Positions 48,123 to 59,060 of a DNA stretch of 64,000 bases are shown in pieces. Position numbers and translations under genes: made by a program. The notes under the pieces were generated by a model that worked only from the letters and a program-made list of their open reading frames with translations, did not search any database and had not been told where the DNA came from. The stretch spans positions 28,268,501 through 28,332,500 of the forward strand of contig NC_092568.1 of assembly GCF_037975245.1 (NCBI RefSeq). Reading direction: 5' to 3'. Numbering within the stretch: position 1 is the first letter of the stretch; every line of letters starts with the position of its first letter. Source of the stretch: Apostichopus japonicus (lineage: Eukaryota > Echinodermata > Holothuroidea > Aspidochirotida > Stichopodidae).

Positions 48123-49238
48123 ATGGGTTCCGCGAAACATGAAAGGATGGGTGCATTAAAGGAGTGTAGCGTAAGAGTTATGGACGATTCATATGAAGTC
48201 AAGGATGTGCTGAAATCAATCATTAACGATATTGGGAACGGAAAGATACTAAGCTGTGTGAAGTCATCTGGAAACTGGATAATAACTTTACGAAACAAGG
48301 ATGATGCAGACCTATTAATAGAGACAGGTATAGTTATAAACGACAGCACTTGCAACGTCTATGGAGTGTCGAGATCATTTTTAACTGTGAGTTTATTTGG
48401 TGTTCCGTCCTACATTGACGACGATGAACTCTCAGGAAAACTACTCGAATTTGGCTGTAAACTTAAAGGGAAATGGCACCACAACACATACCCGGAATTT
48501 CCCAATATTGAAAATGGGATTCGTTACATACGACTGGAACTGCCAACCGAATGCAAAAGTCTACCATATGCAATGACACTGAATGGAGTACATATGAGAC
48601 TAAAGCACAATGGACAAACCAGGGTATGTAATTTATGCTTGGAAAATGACCATATTATGCGGAATTGCCCCAAATATGTATGCAGGGAATGTAATTCACA
48701 AGGTCATTGGGAAGCGAAATGTCCACAAGTAAGATGCTTTAAATGTAACGATCTAGGACACAAAAGTTTCAATTGTCCACAAGCCGGAGATGACAACAAT
48801 GATCACCATGGTAACGGTGACCCAGCAACAGGCAGAAACACCATAAACCCACCTAAGCATGCCAACGTCCAACACACTGACCAACCAAAAGATGAAGCCA
48901 TGGACCAGTTATCCCAAACAAAAGGCAGCGCCATTGAGACCAACGAGACTAAAAAGAAGCAAAACGAGAATATAAAGACAACTCAACGGGATGAACAAAG
49001 ACCCACCAAACCAACTCAAGAGGATACTGAGAATACAAAAGCAACTAGAGGAAACAAAGCGACTGAAGCCACTAACTCCACCGGTAACAAAACAACGTCA
49101 GAGGAACCAACCATGGAATTACCTCAACATCTGAAACGACAAATGTCTTATGACGAAGGTGAATTTAGAACTGTTAGACTGAAAAAAAAGTCATTCATCC
49201 CAAATCTGCGAAAAGCCAGGAATTCGCAACCTCGCTAA
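48123..49238 (+). CDS. LINE ORF1, nucleic-acid-binding protein with three CCHC knuckles
   Basis: 371 aa. An N-terminal domain of about 160 residues lacks a motif I can name with certainty (RRM-like is possible). Three CCHC zinc knuckles of C-x2-C-x4-H-x4-C follow (CNLCLENDHIMRNC, CRECNSQGHWEAKC, CFKCNDLGHKSFNC; about residues 160-222), then a Lys/Thr/Asn-rich tail. It would coat element RNA in the ribonucleoprotein particle. It ends 18 bases before ORF2. Confidence 0.85.
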   Translation: MGSAKHERMGALKECSVRVMDDSYEVKDVLKSIINDIGNGKILSCVKSSGNWIITLRNKDDADLLIETGIVINDSTCNVYGVSRSFLTVSLFGVPSYIDDDELSGKLLEFGCKLKGKWHHNTYPEFPNIENGIRYIRLELPTECKSLPYAMTLNGVHMRLKHNGQTRVCNLCLENDHIMRNCPKYVCRECNSQGHWEAKCPQVRCFKCNDLGHKSFNCPQAGDDNNDHHGNGDPATGRNTINPPKHANVQHTDQPKDEAMDQLSQTKGSAIETNETKKKQNENIKTTQRDEQRPTKPTQEDTENTKATRGNKATEATNSTGNKTTSEEPTMELPQHLKRQMSYDEGEFRTVRLKKKSFIPNLRKARNSQPR

Positions 49239-49256
49239 ATAATCAATATTAATTTA

Positions 49257-52184
49257 ATGGATAATGTTTGCGAGGACTCAAATGATAGCAGTGTTCTTTG
49301 TGAGTATTTTGACGTAGATTCTTACAACAGGTTACCACCAAATAATTGCCTATCTATGTTCCATCTAAACAGTCGAAGTCTGAACAAAAATTTCAACGAA
49401 ATAAATACCTTTATTTCACTACTAAAGAATGAATTCTCTGTACTTGGCTTCACCGAAACGTGGCTAAGTGACCACCCATCACCTCTTATTCATATGAAAA
49501 ATTACAAAATTATAGAAAAACATCGTGTTAATAGAAGGGGTGGCGGTGTCTGCTTATATGTGCACAATGGTTTAAACTTTAAACACCAACCAGATCTATC
49601 AACATTTAACGATATCATTGAATCCTTATTTATTGAGGCAAACTTGCCAAATTCTAAAGAGAAAATAATTATTGGTATTGTTTATAGACCTCCAAATGGT
49701 TCTTTAGAACAATTTTATTATAACATGCAAAATATTTGTACTACCATTAATCAGCTAAACTGTACTTCCTACATTATGGGGGATTTTAATATTGATTTGT
49801 TAGATAAAAACAAATCACCAGAGTTTCTAAATAACCTTTACTCAAATGGTTTCTATCCAACAATATCAAGACCAACCAGAGTGAACAGTACCTCTTCAAC
49901 TTTGATTGACAATATTATAACCAATAGTAATTCTAAACTTTCATCAGGTATTTTTGTAACTGATATCACTGATCACTTTCCAGTGTTTGTCAATGCCCTC
50001 GAGACTAATCGCCGACAAAATAATCCCATCTATGCACGTAATTACAGTGATAATAATATAAAAAGTTTCACTTCTGAAATTGGGAAAACTACGTGGGACA
50101 ATGTCCTAAACGAACCAGATGTTAATACTGCTTATAATACATTTTACTATTATTTCAATACTACGTATAATAATTGCTTTCCTACTCAAGTGTTCAATCC
50201 AAAAAAGAAACGTACTAAAAAACATCCCTGGATCACTAAGGGCATTTTAAAATCAATCAAAAGGAAGAACATATTATTTAGACGTTATTTGAAGAATCCT
50301 ACTGAACATACTAAGTCTATTTACAAAATGTACCGTAATAAATTAAACCATGTTATACGATATTCCAAACGATTATACTTTTATGATAAATTCAAGCAGA
50401 GTAGAAACAACGTAAACAGTACTTGGAGTACAATTAATGAAATTCTCAATAAAAACGGTAAAGACTCATCATATCCAGCAACATTTAAAAATGATGATTG
50501 CGAAATTAGCAATGATAATGACATCGCTAGCAACTTTAACAAATACTTTGTAAATCTTGGTTATAACCTCGCTAGTAAGATTAATATTAAACTAAAAGCG
50601 GAACATTTTTTACATAATAATGACAAGGTATGCCATTCCATATTTACATATCCAGTAACAGTAGAAGAAGTTTTAAAAGTTGCTCACACAAATGTGAAAC
50701 CAAACAAAGCAGCAGGCTATGATGACTTTAAGCCAGGTATTATCAAACAAGTTATCCCATACATTGTAAAGCCGTTAACTCATCTCTGCAATATTTCTTT
50801 TAACACCGGCATTTTTCCGGATAAGCTTAAAATAGCAAAGGTAAAACCAATCTTTAAAAAAGGAGACCCCAGCCATTTTGAGAATTACCGCCCTATATCT
50901 TTATTGTCAGTGTTTTCAAAAATCATTGAACGATTAATGTTTAATCGTATATACAGTTTTCTATGTAAATATAATGTTCTTAATAACGAGCAGTACGGAT
51001 TTCGTCCTGACCATTCTACAGAATTAGCTTTAGCAGATGCAGTCAACAATATTTATAATAGTCTTGATAAGAATAATACCTGTGTAGGCGTATTTCTCGA
51101 CCTATCCAAAGCTTTTGACACCATCGATCACAAAATATTACTAAGTAAATTATTTTTTTATGGTATCAGAGGAACAACCCTAAATTGGCTAGATAGTTAT
51201 CTTTCAAATAGATACCAGTACACTTTATATAAAAATTCTAAATCTGAACTTGCTAAAATCGCTTGCGGAGTTCCTCAGGGTTCTATACTAGGTCCATTAC
51301 TATTTATAATTTATGTCAATGATATCGTTAATGTCTCCGATATTGCTAAAACAATATTATTTGCCGACGACACAAATATTTTCTTCGATTCCCAAAATCT
51401 ACTCTCATCACATAAAACTGTTTCTACTGAACTAACTAAATTTTCCAGCTGGTTTGCAGCAAACAAATTATCTCTTAACATAGAAAAAACTAATTATATG
51501 GTGTTTAATGCTAGTCACTCATTCAGATGGGATCACAATATTACCATGAATGATAAAATTATTAATCGGGTTAACACTACTAAGTTCTTGGGTGTACACA
51601 TAGACAATAAACTTTCGTGGCGTGATCACATATCAGCAGTCTGTAACAGAGTGGCTAGAAATACTGGTATTATATGCAAATTAAAACATTATTTACCTCC
51701 AAATATACTCAGAACACTCTATATAACTCTGATTTTACCCCAATTAACTTATTGCACGACTATTTGGTCAGGAACCTATTCTACAAATCTTAATCACCTA
51801 TGTGTCCTCCAGAAGAGAGCTATCCGCCATATATCACATGCTGCACCACGTGATCATACTAGCCCATTATACAAAAGATTAAATTTATTAAAACTAAATG
51901 ATATTATAAGAGTCCAGCTTGCAACATTTGCATACAAAGCATGGAATGGATTGCTACCCGAGGCTTTTAAAGATTTTATATATAGTAATAGACTAATCCA
52001 CAACCATCAAACACGCCATTGTAATAACGCCCATGTTTTATCCCAACAAAGTACTTTAAGTTCTTTTAACCCTCGTATTCGTGCTATAAAAACGTGGAAT
52101 AATCTCCAGGATAATGTTAAGAATAAGCCTTCTTACTCTGTATTCAAAAGGAATCTCCAAACTGTAATTATTTCTCACTATTGA
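49257..52184 (+). CDS. LINE ORF2, endonuclease-reverse transcriptase
   Basis: 975 aa, intact. An APE-type endonuclease occupies about residues 30-245 (FHLNSRSL, GFTETWLSD, IVYRPPNGS, MGDFNIDLL, ITDHFPVF). Reverse transcriptase spans about 480-760 (KPIFKKGD, NYRPISLLS, DLSKAFDTIDH, GVPQGSILGPLLF, FADDTNIFF), followed by a C-terminal domain of about 200 residues. The sequence places it in the CR1/Jockey superfamily. ORF2 is in the same frame as ORF1 after a TAA, so reinitiation or readthrough is possible. Confidence 0.9.
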   Translation: MDNVCEDSNDSSVLCEYFDVDSYNRLPPNNCLSMFHLNSRSLNKNFNEINTFISLLKNEFSVLGFTETWLSDHPSPLIHMKNYKIIEKHRVNRRGGGVCLYVHNGLNFKHQPDLSTFNDIIESLFIEANLPNSKEKIIIGIVYRPPNGSLEQFYYNMQNICTTINQLNCTSYIMGDFNIDLLDKNKSPEFLNNLYSNGFYPTISRPTRVNSTSSTLIDNIITNSNSKLSSGIFVTDITDHFPVFVNALETNRRQNNPIYARNYSDNNIKSFTSEIGKTTWDNVLNEPDVNTAYNTFYYYFNTTYNNCFPTQVFNPKKKRTKKHPWITKGILKSIKRKNILFRRYLKNPTEHTKSIYKMYRNKLNHVIRYSKRLYFYDKFKQSRNNVNSTWSTINEILNKNGKDSSYPATFKNDDCEISNDNDIASNFNKYFVNLGYNLASKINIKLKAEHFLHNNDKVCHSIFTYPVTVEEVLKVAHTNVKPNKAAGYDDFKPGIIKQVIPYIVKPLTHLCNISFNTGIFPDKLKIAKVKPIFKKGDPSHFENYRPISLLSVFSKIIERLMFNRIYSFLCKYNVLNNEQYGFRPDHSTELALADAVNNIYNSLDKNNTCVGVFLDLSKAFDTIDHKILLSKLFFYGIRGTTLNWLDSYLSNRYQYTLYKNSKSELAKIACGVPQGSILGPLLFIIYVNDIVNVSDIAKTILFADDTNIFFDSQNLLSSHKTVSTELTKFSSWFAANKLSLNIEKTNYMVFNASHSFRWDHNITMNDKIINRVNTTKFLGVHIDNKLSWRDHISAVCNRVARNTGIICKLKHYLPPNILRTLYITLILPQLTYCTTIWSGTYSTNLNHLCVLQKRAIRHISHAAPRDHTSPLYKRLNLLKLNDIIRVQLATFAYKAWNGLLPEAFKDFIYSNRLIHNHQTRHCNNAHVLSQQSTLSSFNPRIRAIKTWNNLQDNVKNKPSYSVFKRNLQTVIISHY

Positions 52185-52459
52185 TGGATTTATTCTTGTG
52201 TGTGTTTGCGATTAAGATCATTATAAAGATTGTTAGGATTGCTTATTAGCATTATTAATTTCAAGTAGAGTCAATTCGATTATTTCATCATTGTAGATGC
52301 TACTATTAACTTTTCTTTTTCTATTCTTAAGTTTTTCTTTCTTTTTTCTTTTTGGGGAGTCTCCTACTTTGTTAAGCCTTACAGGCTTTATAGGAGACTT
52401 CCCGTCACACTGTAAATTGTGATTAAACAAATAAATATACAAATACAAATATACAAAAG

Positions 52460-52597
52460 GTATTGCAGGTGATGAATATGGTTATTCCAGCAGTGGAAGT
52501 GTTGCAACTAGTGATAGCCATCACAATGTAACGTGCAAGCTGGAAGATTACAAGAGTTATAAGGAAAATGCTGGTGCACGACCAAAACAATACAAAG
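52460..52597 (+). pseudogene. gene D exon T2, 3' part after the LINE
   Basis: 138 nt matching the end of T1 (GDEYGYSSSGSVATSDSHHN... to KQYK), with an intact donor CAAAG|GTATTG. With the 5' part it makes the 561-nt exon. The following intron to about 53245 duplicates the intron after T1. Confidence 0.7.
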
Positions 52598-53337
52598 GTA
52601 TTGAATTATATTCAAAAGTAATATAGTTAAAGTAACAGCAAACCCAAGCAATACAAATGTATCAAATTATATTCGAGGGTAACGTAGTTTAAATAAAAGA
52701 AAAAATCAAAACATGATATGTAGCTTATATAGAGTTCTTTGTATGAAAGTTGTGGTATTGCTTATTCACTCTGATATATTTTGACAAAACCATTCCTAAA
52801 ACAATCTATCACAGAGGAAAAGGCTAATTTTGAGACCATTTTAGATATTACATGTTGACCCAATAATTGCTCGGAGTGTGACAACTAACAATGGTCAAGT
52901 AAGTCAAACAAAAACTGTTTTCATCTCTTTGACTGAGTATGCACTGTTCAAGATTATTTAAGCACCTTCAGAAACTGGAAGTTGACCAAATTGTGTTGAG
53001 GTCTAAAGCCAAAAAGCTTGAATTTTAACACTGAAAATACTGCATGAATTGATCATTGGGTAAGGTTCACAGTGTTGGAACCTTGGTTTGCCTACTGCAG
53101 AGAGCACTGTTAGTGCTTTCGTATAATCCCATGAATTTATTTCTAGCCACAAACTGTTGGACGACCGTGCGTAACCGGCGTCTACTAAAATTATTCTTCC
53201 GATGAAACTCTGCATAAGCCGAAGCATGATGGCAGAAATCACTCCAGTACAATACCTCAATCAGAGAGTGTCAATCGTATGATCATTATTCAAATTGACA
53301 ATTTTAAAAATTGCAACCCTCAACCATCTGTCTACAG

Positions 53338-53730
53338 AGAGCCAGAGACTCAGCAAGGACACACACAATGGATGTAGGCATACAACAACTGCAGATAGGT
53401 TCAATGTGGATCTTCTCAGCTCACACAGCAGCTCACAATGGCCTACACATGTCGGTATCAGTTCTGGATCAAGAACCACTGGCACTTCTTACAGCGGACC
53501 CCCTTTTAACGATGATCTGGCCGAGTTGCATTATGAAGTTGGAGCAACTGTGCTAAGACATCGAGAGGTTCTGGGTTCGATACCTTGCCAAGGCAAGCCA
53601 AAGGTCCATATGGATAGTGCAGTGAAACCAAAGGAGTCCACTGCCAGAAACACATCTAGTGCAAGTGTTTCAATTTTACCAGGTTGTAAACCAAGTGCAA
53701 CTTCTTCTACCAAGAAGACCTCAAAGAAAG
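53338..53730 (+). CDS. gene D fused exon: Ser/Thr-rich start, tRNA-like insert, Lys linker end
   Basis: The acceptor is TCTGTCTACAG and the donor is AGAAAG|GTAAGT (53731); the exon is 131 codons, phase 1-1, open throughout. The first 60 codons match the start of T1 (TADRFNVDLLSSHSSSQ, TTGTSYSGP). The last part matches the separate linker exon of gene C (STKKTSKKG). Between them lies a segment with tRNA promoter-like boxes. It appears to be two ancestral exons merged through a retroposed tRNA-like piece. Confidence 0.55.
53500..53600 (+). repeat. exonised tRNA-like (SINE head) fragment
   Basis: A-box-like TGGCCGAGTTGC at 53518 and B-box-like GGTTCGATACC at 53574, 56 bases apart, fit a Leu/Ser-type tRNA with a long variable arm. 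The fragment is absent from the homologous T1 and T2 exons and is read in frame here (FNDDLAELHYEVGA...). Confidence 0.5.
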
Positions 53731-54847
53731 GTAAGTAGATGTGTCCAACAAGAAGAATACTTCTTTTTGTAATAAGATGATAAACTGATAGTAACCAGTA
53801 ACATTATAGTAATCTTCGAATCTTGATGTCCACGAATAGAACACTTAGAATGCCGGGAGTTAGCTACAAGAGGTAAAAAGTTTGTGAAGTGGATGTCGCC
53901 CTTCCACTCATGAAGGGCAAGGTATAAATTTCTCTACTGCTCTGGCTTCTGTTAAAACGTATGGTGATTAATATCCACATGTGTTTCTTTTTGCACTTTT
54001 CATGGCAGAATAATACCTCTTACTCTGTGCTGACTAATAGTTTAGTTATTACAGGTACTAAAAAAGTTGTATATAAACTACAGGTCAACTTTTCCATTGA
54101 CATGATCAATTTTGTTTCATATCCAAATAGGTTGTAAAGTGTTGATTACGGTGATGCAAAATATGAATGCTCTTCGGGACAATATTGTAATGATTGCAGG
54201 TACTCTACTATTACAAATCAACCACCTCCTGTCAGCTTATCCTAAACTTTACTCATTGTAAATTATTTCATCATGCTGAACTCAAAGGTCGTGGAATACT
54301 ACTTGATGTTACTATTTATTATACTATTTGATGTTAAATAACAAATATTACATAAAATGGACACATTTTTGAAACCCCTTCAAAACATTTGTATTTTGAT
54401 TTCTTCATATACACGATACATTTATAAATTAAGCTATCTGCAGTATTGTACCTGTTAAAAATAAAAAGCATAAAAGCTACTCCACAAAATGTAAATCACT
54501 AATTTTGCTGGAAGCAGAAGCTCTTCAGTGCTGCTGCAAGCACTAAAAACAATATTTTGGGAAATAGGAGATGCTAAGGAAGGTAGCAGCATAGCTTGCA
54601 TTTTCTGTGTTATCTCATTAATTCACCATTATTAAATGTAAAAATGTATGTGGTTTACTTTTTACATTAAATGATTTACTTAGACCAGGACTACCATTTG
54701 ATAGACAAACAGGTGTCTTGAACAATAAAGGAAAGAAAAAACCGTTGTTTCTCTGTGAAATAATTGTGCTAGTAAATCTGATTTGTTGATTTCTTATATA
54801 TCGTATCTCACTAACTCTTACTTTGTTTACGTACATTTATCCGCAAG

Positions 54848-56403
54848 GAGTGATTGTGAAAACCATGAGAGATAACCTGCTATGCCCCATTTGTCTTGAC
54901 CTGCTGGAAAATGCAAAAACCCTTTCATGTCAACATGTGGTCTGCAAAGAATGCCTAGAACAATGGGTGGCAAGTAGAGGTGAGCTGAGATGCCCCACGT
55001 GTAATACCATACAAAAGAAACCATTTGGTGGAGTCAATGGGTTACCTTCTAACTTTATGTTGAACAATCTAGCAGCAGAGATGAAGAAACTAGACACACA
55101 CGAAACAGAGACAGGTATATTCGAGGAGTGGGAGGAGGAGGAAGAAGTGTCTGGCACCCTTCTAGCAGCAGCTTTGTCTACTACAGATTCAGTTGTACAT
55201 TTTACTTATGGTAACACCAGCTGGAAGAATATTCCTGTGGCTGGGACAAGTTTCTTGGAGATACTGGGAAACCAATGCAAGGTAAAGGGATCCACTGTAA
55301 AGCTTAAGCTGCAATTTTGTAATGTACATGGCCAACCCATTCGAGGCAAATCCAGTGATGGTATTAAAGCTGTTGTTGTACATCCTGACGGAGAAAACAT
55401 TTCGATTTTAGACGTACTCTTCAGGAAGAGGACTGGAGATTTTACAGTCAGTTTTGAAGCAGAGCAGATAGGAATCCATTTAGCTGAGGTAACCATGAAA
55501 GGAGAGTCAGTTGTTGGATCCCCATTAAAAATTGTGGTACGACCAAACGTGATAATGGCTCGCACACTTTGGCCCATTTGGCATGCACCCAATGGAATTT
55601 TGGCCACATCTTCCTACGTTTATGTCACAGACAAAAGTGGCAAGGTCTATATACAACAATGTTGGCATATTGATGGGTATTATGTCGGCGCGGACAAACC
55701 AGACCACAAAGAGGGTATATATATATCACCCTTTGGTATCGCAAAATGCAACGATAAGCTCTTCATCACAGATAGCTACAACAGTTGCGTCTACGTTTAT
55801 GTTCATATGGCATGCACGAACAACTTTGGCAAACGAATACTAGAGAAACCAACTGGGATAGCAGTGAGTAATGATGGTACCATCTACATTGCAGACAGCG
55901 ACGCAAATATTATTGACGTATTCCTGCCTAATTATTCCCACAAAGGAAGCATTGACGTCAAGGGGAAGGGTTCCCTGAAACATCTTGCTCTAAACCAATC
56001 AGAGGATAGAATTATAGTGGCAGACGACAAGACCAACGTTATCAAGATCATCGATATTAAAAGGAAAAAGATGGTCAAATCCATCAAGACTAGGATCAGT
56101 CGAACACCGGCAAATCCTTTTGGTGTTGCATTGGATGATGAGGACAACATATATGTATCAGTGACATTTGACCCATCAAAGTTGACCAAAAGAAGAGAGA
56201 CAGCTAGGAATGTCAGGCGAAAAGGAGCTGTCATTGTGTATAATTCAGATGGTTATTTTCTTGGTACGATCGGCGAAAAAGAATTAATAAATCCCCGTGG
56301 TATTTGCTTTATCAATGAGCATGACACTTCACCTCAATTATTGGTTGTTGATGGTTCTGATTCTGAATCACGGTATGGATGTATTAAAGTATTCAGACTG
56401 TAA
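54848..56403 (+). CDS. gene D 3' exon: RING-filamin-NHL protein (TRIM-NHL-like E3 ubiquitin ligase)
   Basis: The acceptor ccgcaag is followed by GAGTGATTGTG, phase 1, as in gene C. From the Met at 54865 it encodes 512 aa: a RING-HC with all eight ligands (LPC of the paralogs is LSC here, Cys kept), a short acidic linker (EEWEEEEE) in place of the long Glu run, a filamin repeat ending SPLKIVVRPN, and an NHL propeller to the end (PTGIAVSNDGTIYIAD, PFGVALDDEDNIYV). There are no frame disruptions. It is closest in sequence and flanks to gene C. No B-box or coiled coil. Confidence 0.87.
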
Positions 56404-56720
56404 TACAAACTTAAGCTGCCTTCATAAAACCGAACAATCTACTTAAGATTTTTACAAATTTTAAGGGGAATAAGATATTAAATTAAAGTGTGTGTAAAGT
56501 TAACATTAAATCATATTGGATGATGCCATATTGCAAGTACAATCTAGTGTACATAGCAAAATGAATTTGAGTTACCTTCATTATTTGAAGGTACTATATT
56601 ACTCAATTAAGTAGGTTACAATAATCCTTTAAAAAATGACCCAAAAATATTTTTTCCAAAAGCAAAACTTGATGAAACTCAGGAAAGTTAAAACGTAAAC
56701 AAAAATATCTGTTTTAGACT

Positions 56721-56794
56721 GGATTTTATTTAGTTTTTCAAGCATTTTGTGACAACATGCTTGAAAACAAAATGGTAAAACCTAAATAAAATCC
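56721..56794. repeat. nested inverted repeat (hairpin) 3' of gene D
   Basis: GGATTTTATTTAG (56721-56733) pairs perfectly with CTAAATAAAATCC (56782-56794); inside, TTTTCAAGCAT (56735-56745) pairs with ATGCTTGAAAA (56757-56767). It is absent from the gene C flank, so it is probably a small mobile hairpin. Confidence 0.7.
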
Positions 56795-57871
56795 ATTAGC
56801 ACGGACGGGTTGCCAATAACACGTTCTTTCGTTACGAACTAACAGACTAACATGGTGATTTCTTCAGCTGATTCCCACAGTTAAAAATATATTTCTACAG
56901 AGTCCGTATGTATTCTGTCAAATACTGTGAAAATGGGCTGTAATTTTTACCAGCCACTGTCAAGCGGTATCATACAACTTCAAACGTAAATTATGTTCCT
57001 AATATTTGCTCGTCTTTAACAATTGAGGGAAATCCAAGCTTGACGTTGTTCTCCAAAACAGGTGGATGCTGAAATAAATTCGTAGCAAAATATGGAAATC
57101 TACTCAAACATACATGATTTGGAAGTGTAACATTTTGGTAATTCTTTTATAGCTTAGTTTTGGTTACTGTGAATCAAAGGTACACTGGAATCATGTGGTT
57201 TGAGGAAAGCTCTCCTACAGTCGGAATATTTTTTTTTCTTTCCACTGTCTATCCTGCATTCCTTGCTGAGCAACTGATAATATGATATCATAATGATAGA
57301 CCAATCCACTTTTTCTTCATGACGGATGTGCAACGGAAGTAAGGTCTTTAAGAAAATAAAGCTACATTTGCGTATAGTGTACCACAATACTGTGGCTCAA
57401 TACTTGGTAACCGAAGGTAAATCAAGTTCCTGGTAAAGAAATATGTTTAATACTCTAAATCCACAGAATAATCAATATATATATAATTGTGCAAAATCTC
57501 CGAAGGTTTGCTCAATTAAAACATGAAGTGTCACACTATACTTCCTGTGAGCAAAAAGTTCAGATTAAATGGTTTGTAATTGACCTCGTCTATTAAGAGT
57601 TAGAAAGTGTTTGCAACCACATTTATTGCTGGGTAAATTAATGAATAACGAAATATTATATGTCTTGCTGAGGTTGACACACCAGTACGTTATACACCGA
57701 CACCAAATTCTGCTTTTATAGGCAGCTGGTTGTGTTTCTATGGCATCATTTCATGCTAAATATCGTTAGTCAATACAGACTGTATAGTTAGCGTCCTGTA
57801 GTTTTATATGATATACACAATTTTAGAAATATAATATGAGTTGAAGACCATGGGCTAGCATAATTTGCAGA

Positions 57872-59060
57872 AAAACTGAATACATCTACTCAGCTAACAT
57901 CTAATGTATAAGTCTGTTTTTATAACTTAGTCCGTCACTGACTACTCTTGTTCATTGATTCTGCATTTTGATTGCATTAATCTCTTGAGACAAATAAATT
58001 TGGAAGACAGATGGAGAATAAAACCGAATGAAAGTTATGACATATAAATCCACTGTCTTAATCTCTGTGCTTCATAGGAAACACGGAGAAGTTTTAAAAA
58101 AAAAGGGCAAAGCGGAGACGTCTTGGGGCGGCCGACGTTACAGTACCATACAGAAGCATATATAATTCCAAGGACAGATTTTTGAAAGAGATGTAACTCA
58201 TTGAAGTAAAACAAAACCATATTTCAGTTGAGTTGCAACTGTTCAATACGGTTAACGTTTGCTGAACTACGAAACAACGTGGGTTAACATCTACGTTTAT
58301 TCACCATGTGATCCGCTCGTACATATGATTTGTTAAATTTCCAACACAGTGTAAACAATTCCAGCCTTAAGGTGTACTTTAAACCGGTACGCTCACTCTT
58401 CATGCGGTCGCCCTAACCAGCTATGGATATGAACACTGATTATATTATGTCCGTAGGTTCGAAACCAGGAAGAAAGGTCGTCATTCCACTGCATGCCTTG
58501 CCACTTGTATCGAACAATACTAGTTCTGTTTGGTGAAATATTTGCCTAACTGTAAGGATCAATAATAATACCAGCCAACATGAAATCACTTATAAATCTT
58601 AAAGTATTTTAAGTCCGAAGTGGTTTTTGGGGAGTCCTTACTTGCCGTTTTGGCAGTATACAATGCGCCTCGTTGAATGGAACAAATTACATCTTTCAAC
58701 TCATGAAATATTTGCACTATTGCACGAATGGAAACCATTCATTATTAGTTTTATAAAACATATTATATTAAGATGGGTAAAATGCACTCATGCAACAGAT
58801 TGTTTTGAACAGACAGGTTTCTCTGCTCTCTTACCGTTGAAAAAAGTGCTACCAAAAAAGTATAACCCATGGTTCTATTTCATAGAGTGGAATAGAGCGG
58901 ATTTTGCATGCAATCAAGGAGCAATTGACCAATCAAATGACCAGAACACAATTAAGTGTTGTATAATTTTGACTATTTACAGTTCTATGACGTTAGCACT
59001 GAATGGTCCGTCCGCTTCGCAGACTCTTTATTTTAGGAATTTTGTCCCTGTATGATTTGT
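57872..59060. repeat. segmental duplication, partial third copy of blocks 1/2
   Basis: Matches about 32810-33700 closely (ctactcagctaacatctaatg, cgacgttacagtaccatacagaag, gattatattatgtccg.aggttcgaaacca). It begins and ends abruptly and contains the insertion at 58657-58965. Confidence 0.75.
58657..58965. mobile_element. 309-bp insertion in the third block, possible MITE
   Basis: Absent from the otherwise collinear copies at 14630 and 33575. Its ends are TATACAA and TTGTATA in inverted orientation. The overlapping 142-codon frame is not conserved. The superfamily cannot be assigned. Confidence 0.5.

Larger units (their letters stand above)
47808..52453 (+). mobile_element. full-length two-ORF non-LTR retrotransposon (CR1/Jockey-type LINE)
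   Basis: A 4.65-kb insertion is flanked by CAAAAG (47802-47807 and 52454-52459). It has a 5' region with short tandem repeats, two intact ORFs and a 3' tail of caaata/aatatac simple repeats, as in CR1/Rex-like LINEs, rather than poly-A. Both ORFs are unbroken, so the copy is young and may be retrotransposition-competent. Confidence 0.85.
38157..56403 (+). other. gene D span: triplicated first exon, repeated Thr/Ser-rich exons, RING-filamin-NHL
   Basis: One of the first exons (38157, 39694 or 41231), the Thr-rich exon 45444-46004, the fused exon 53338-53730 and the RING exon 54848-56403 join in phase 1 to an open frame of 859 codons (858 aa). No A20 exon was found between the first exons and 45444, where a defective LTR element now lies. 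The second Thr-rich exon (47385) is interrupted by a LINE and probably skipped. Confidence 0.5.

Noticed and set aside
58627-59055. 142-residue ORF
   Set aside because: It spans the junction of duplicated non-coding sequence and the 309-bp insertion; no domain and no conserved counterpart.
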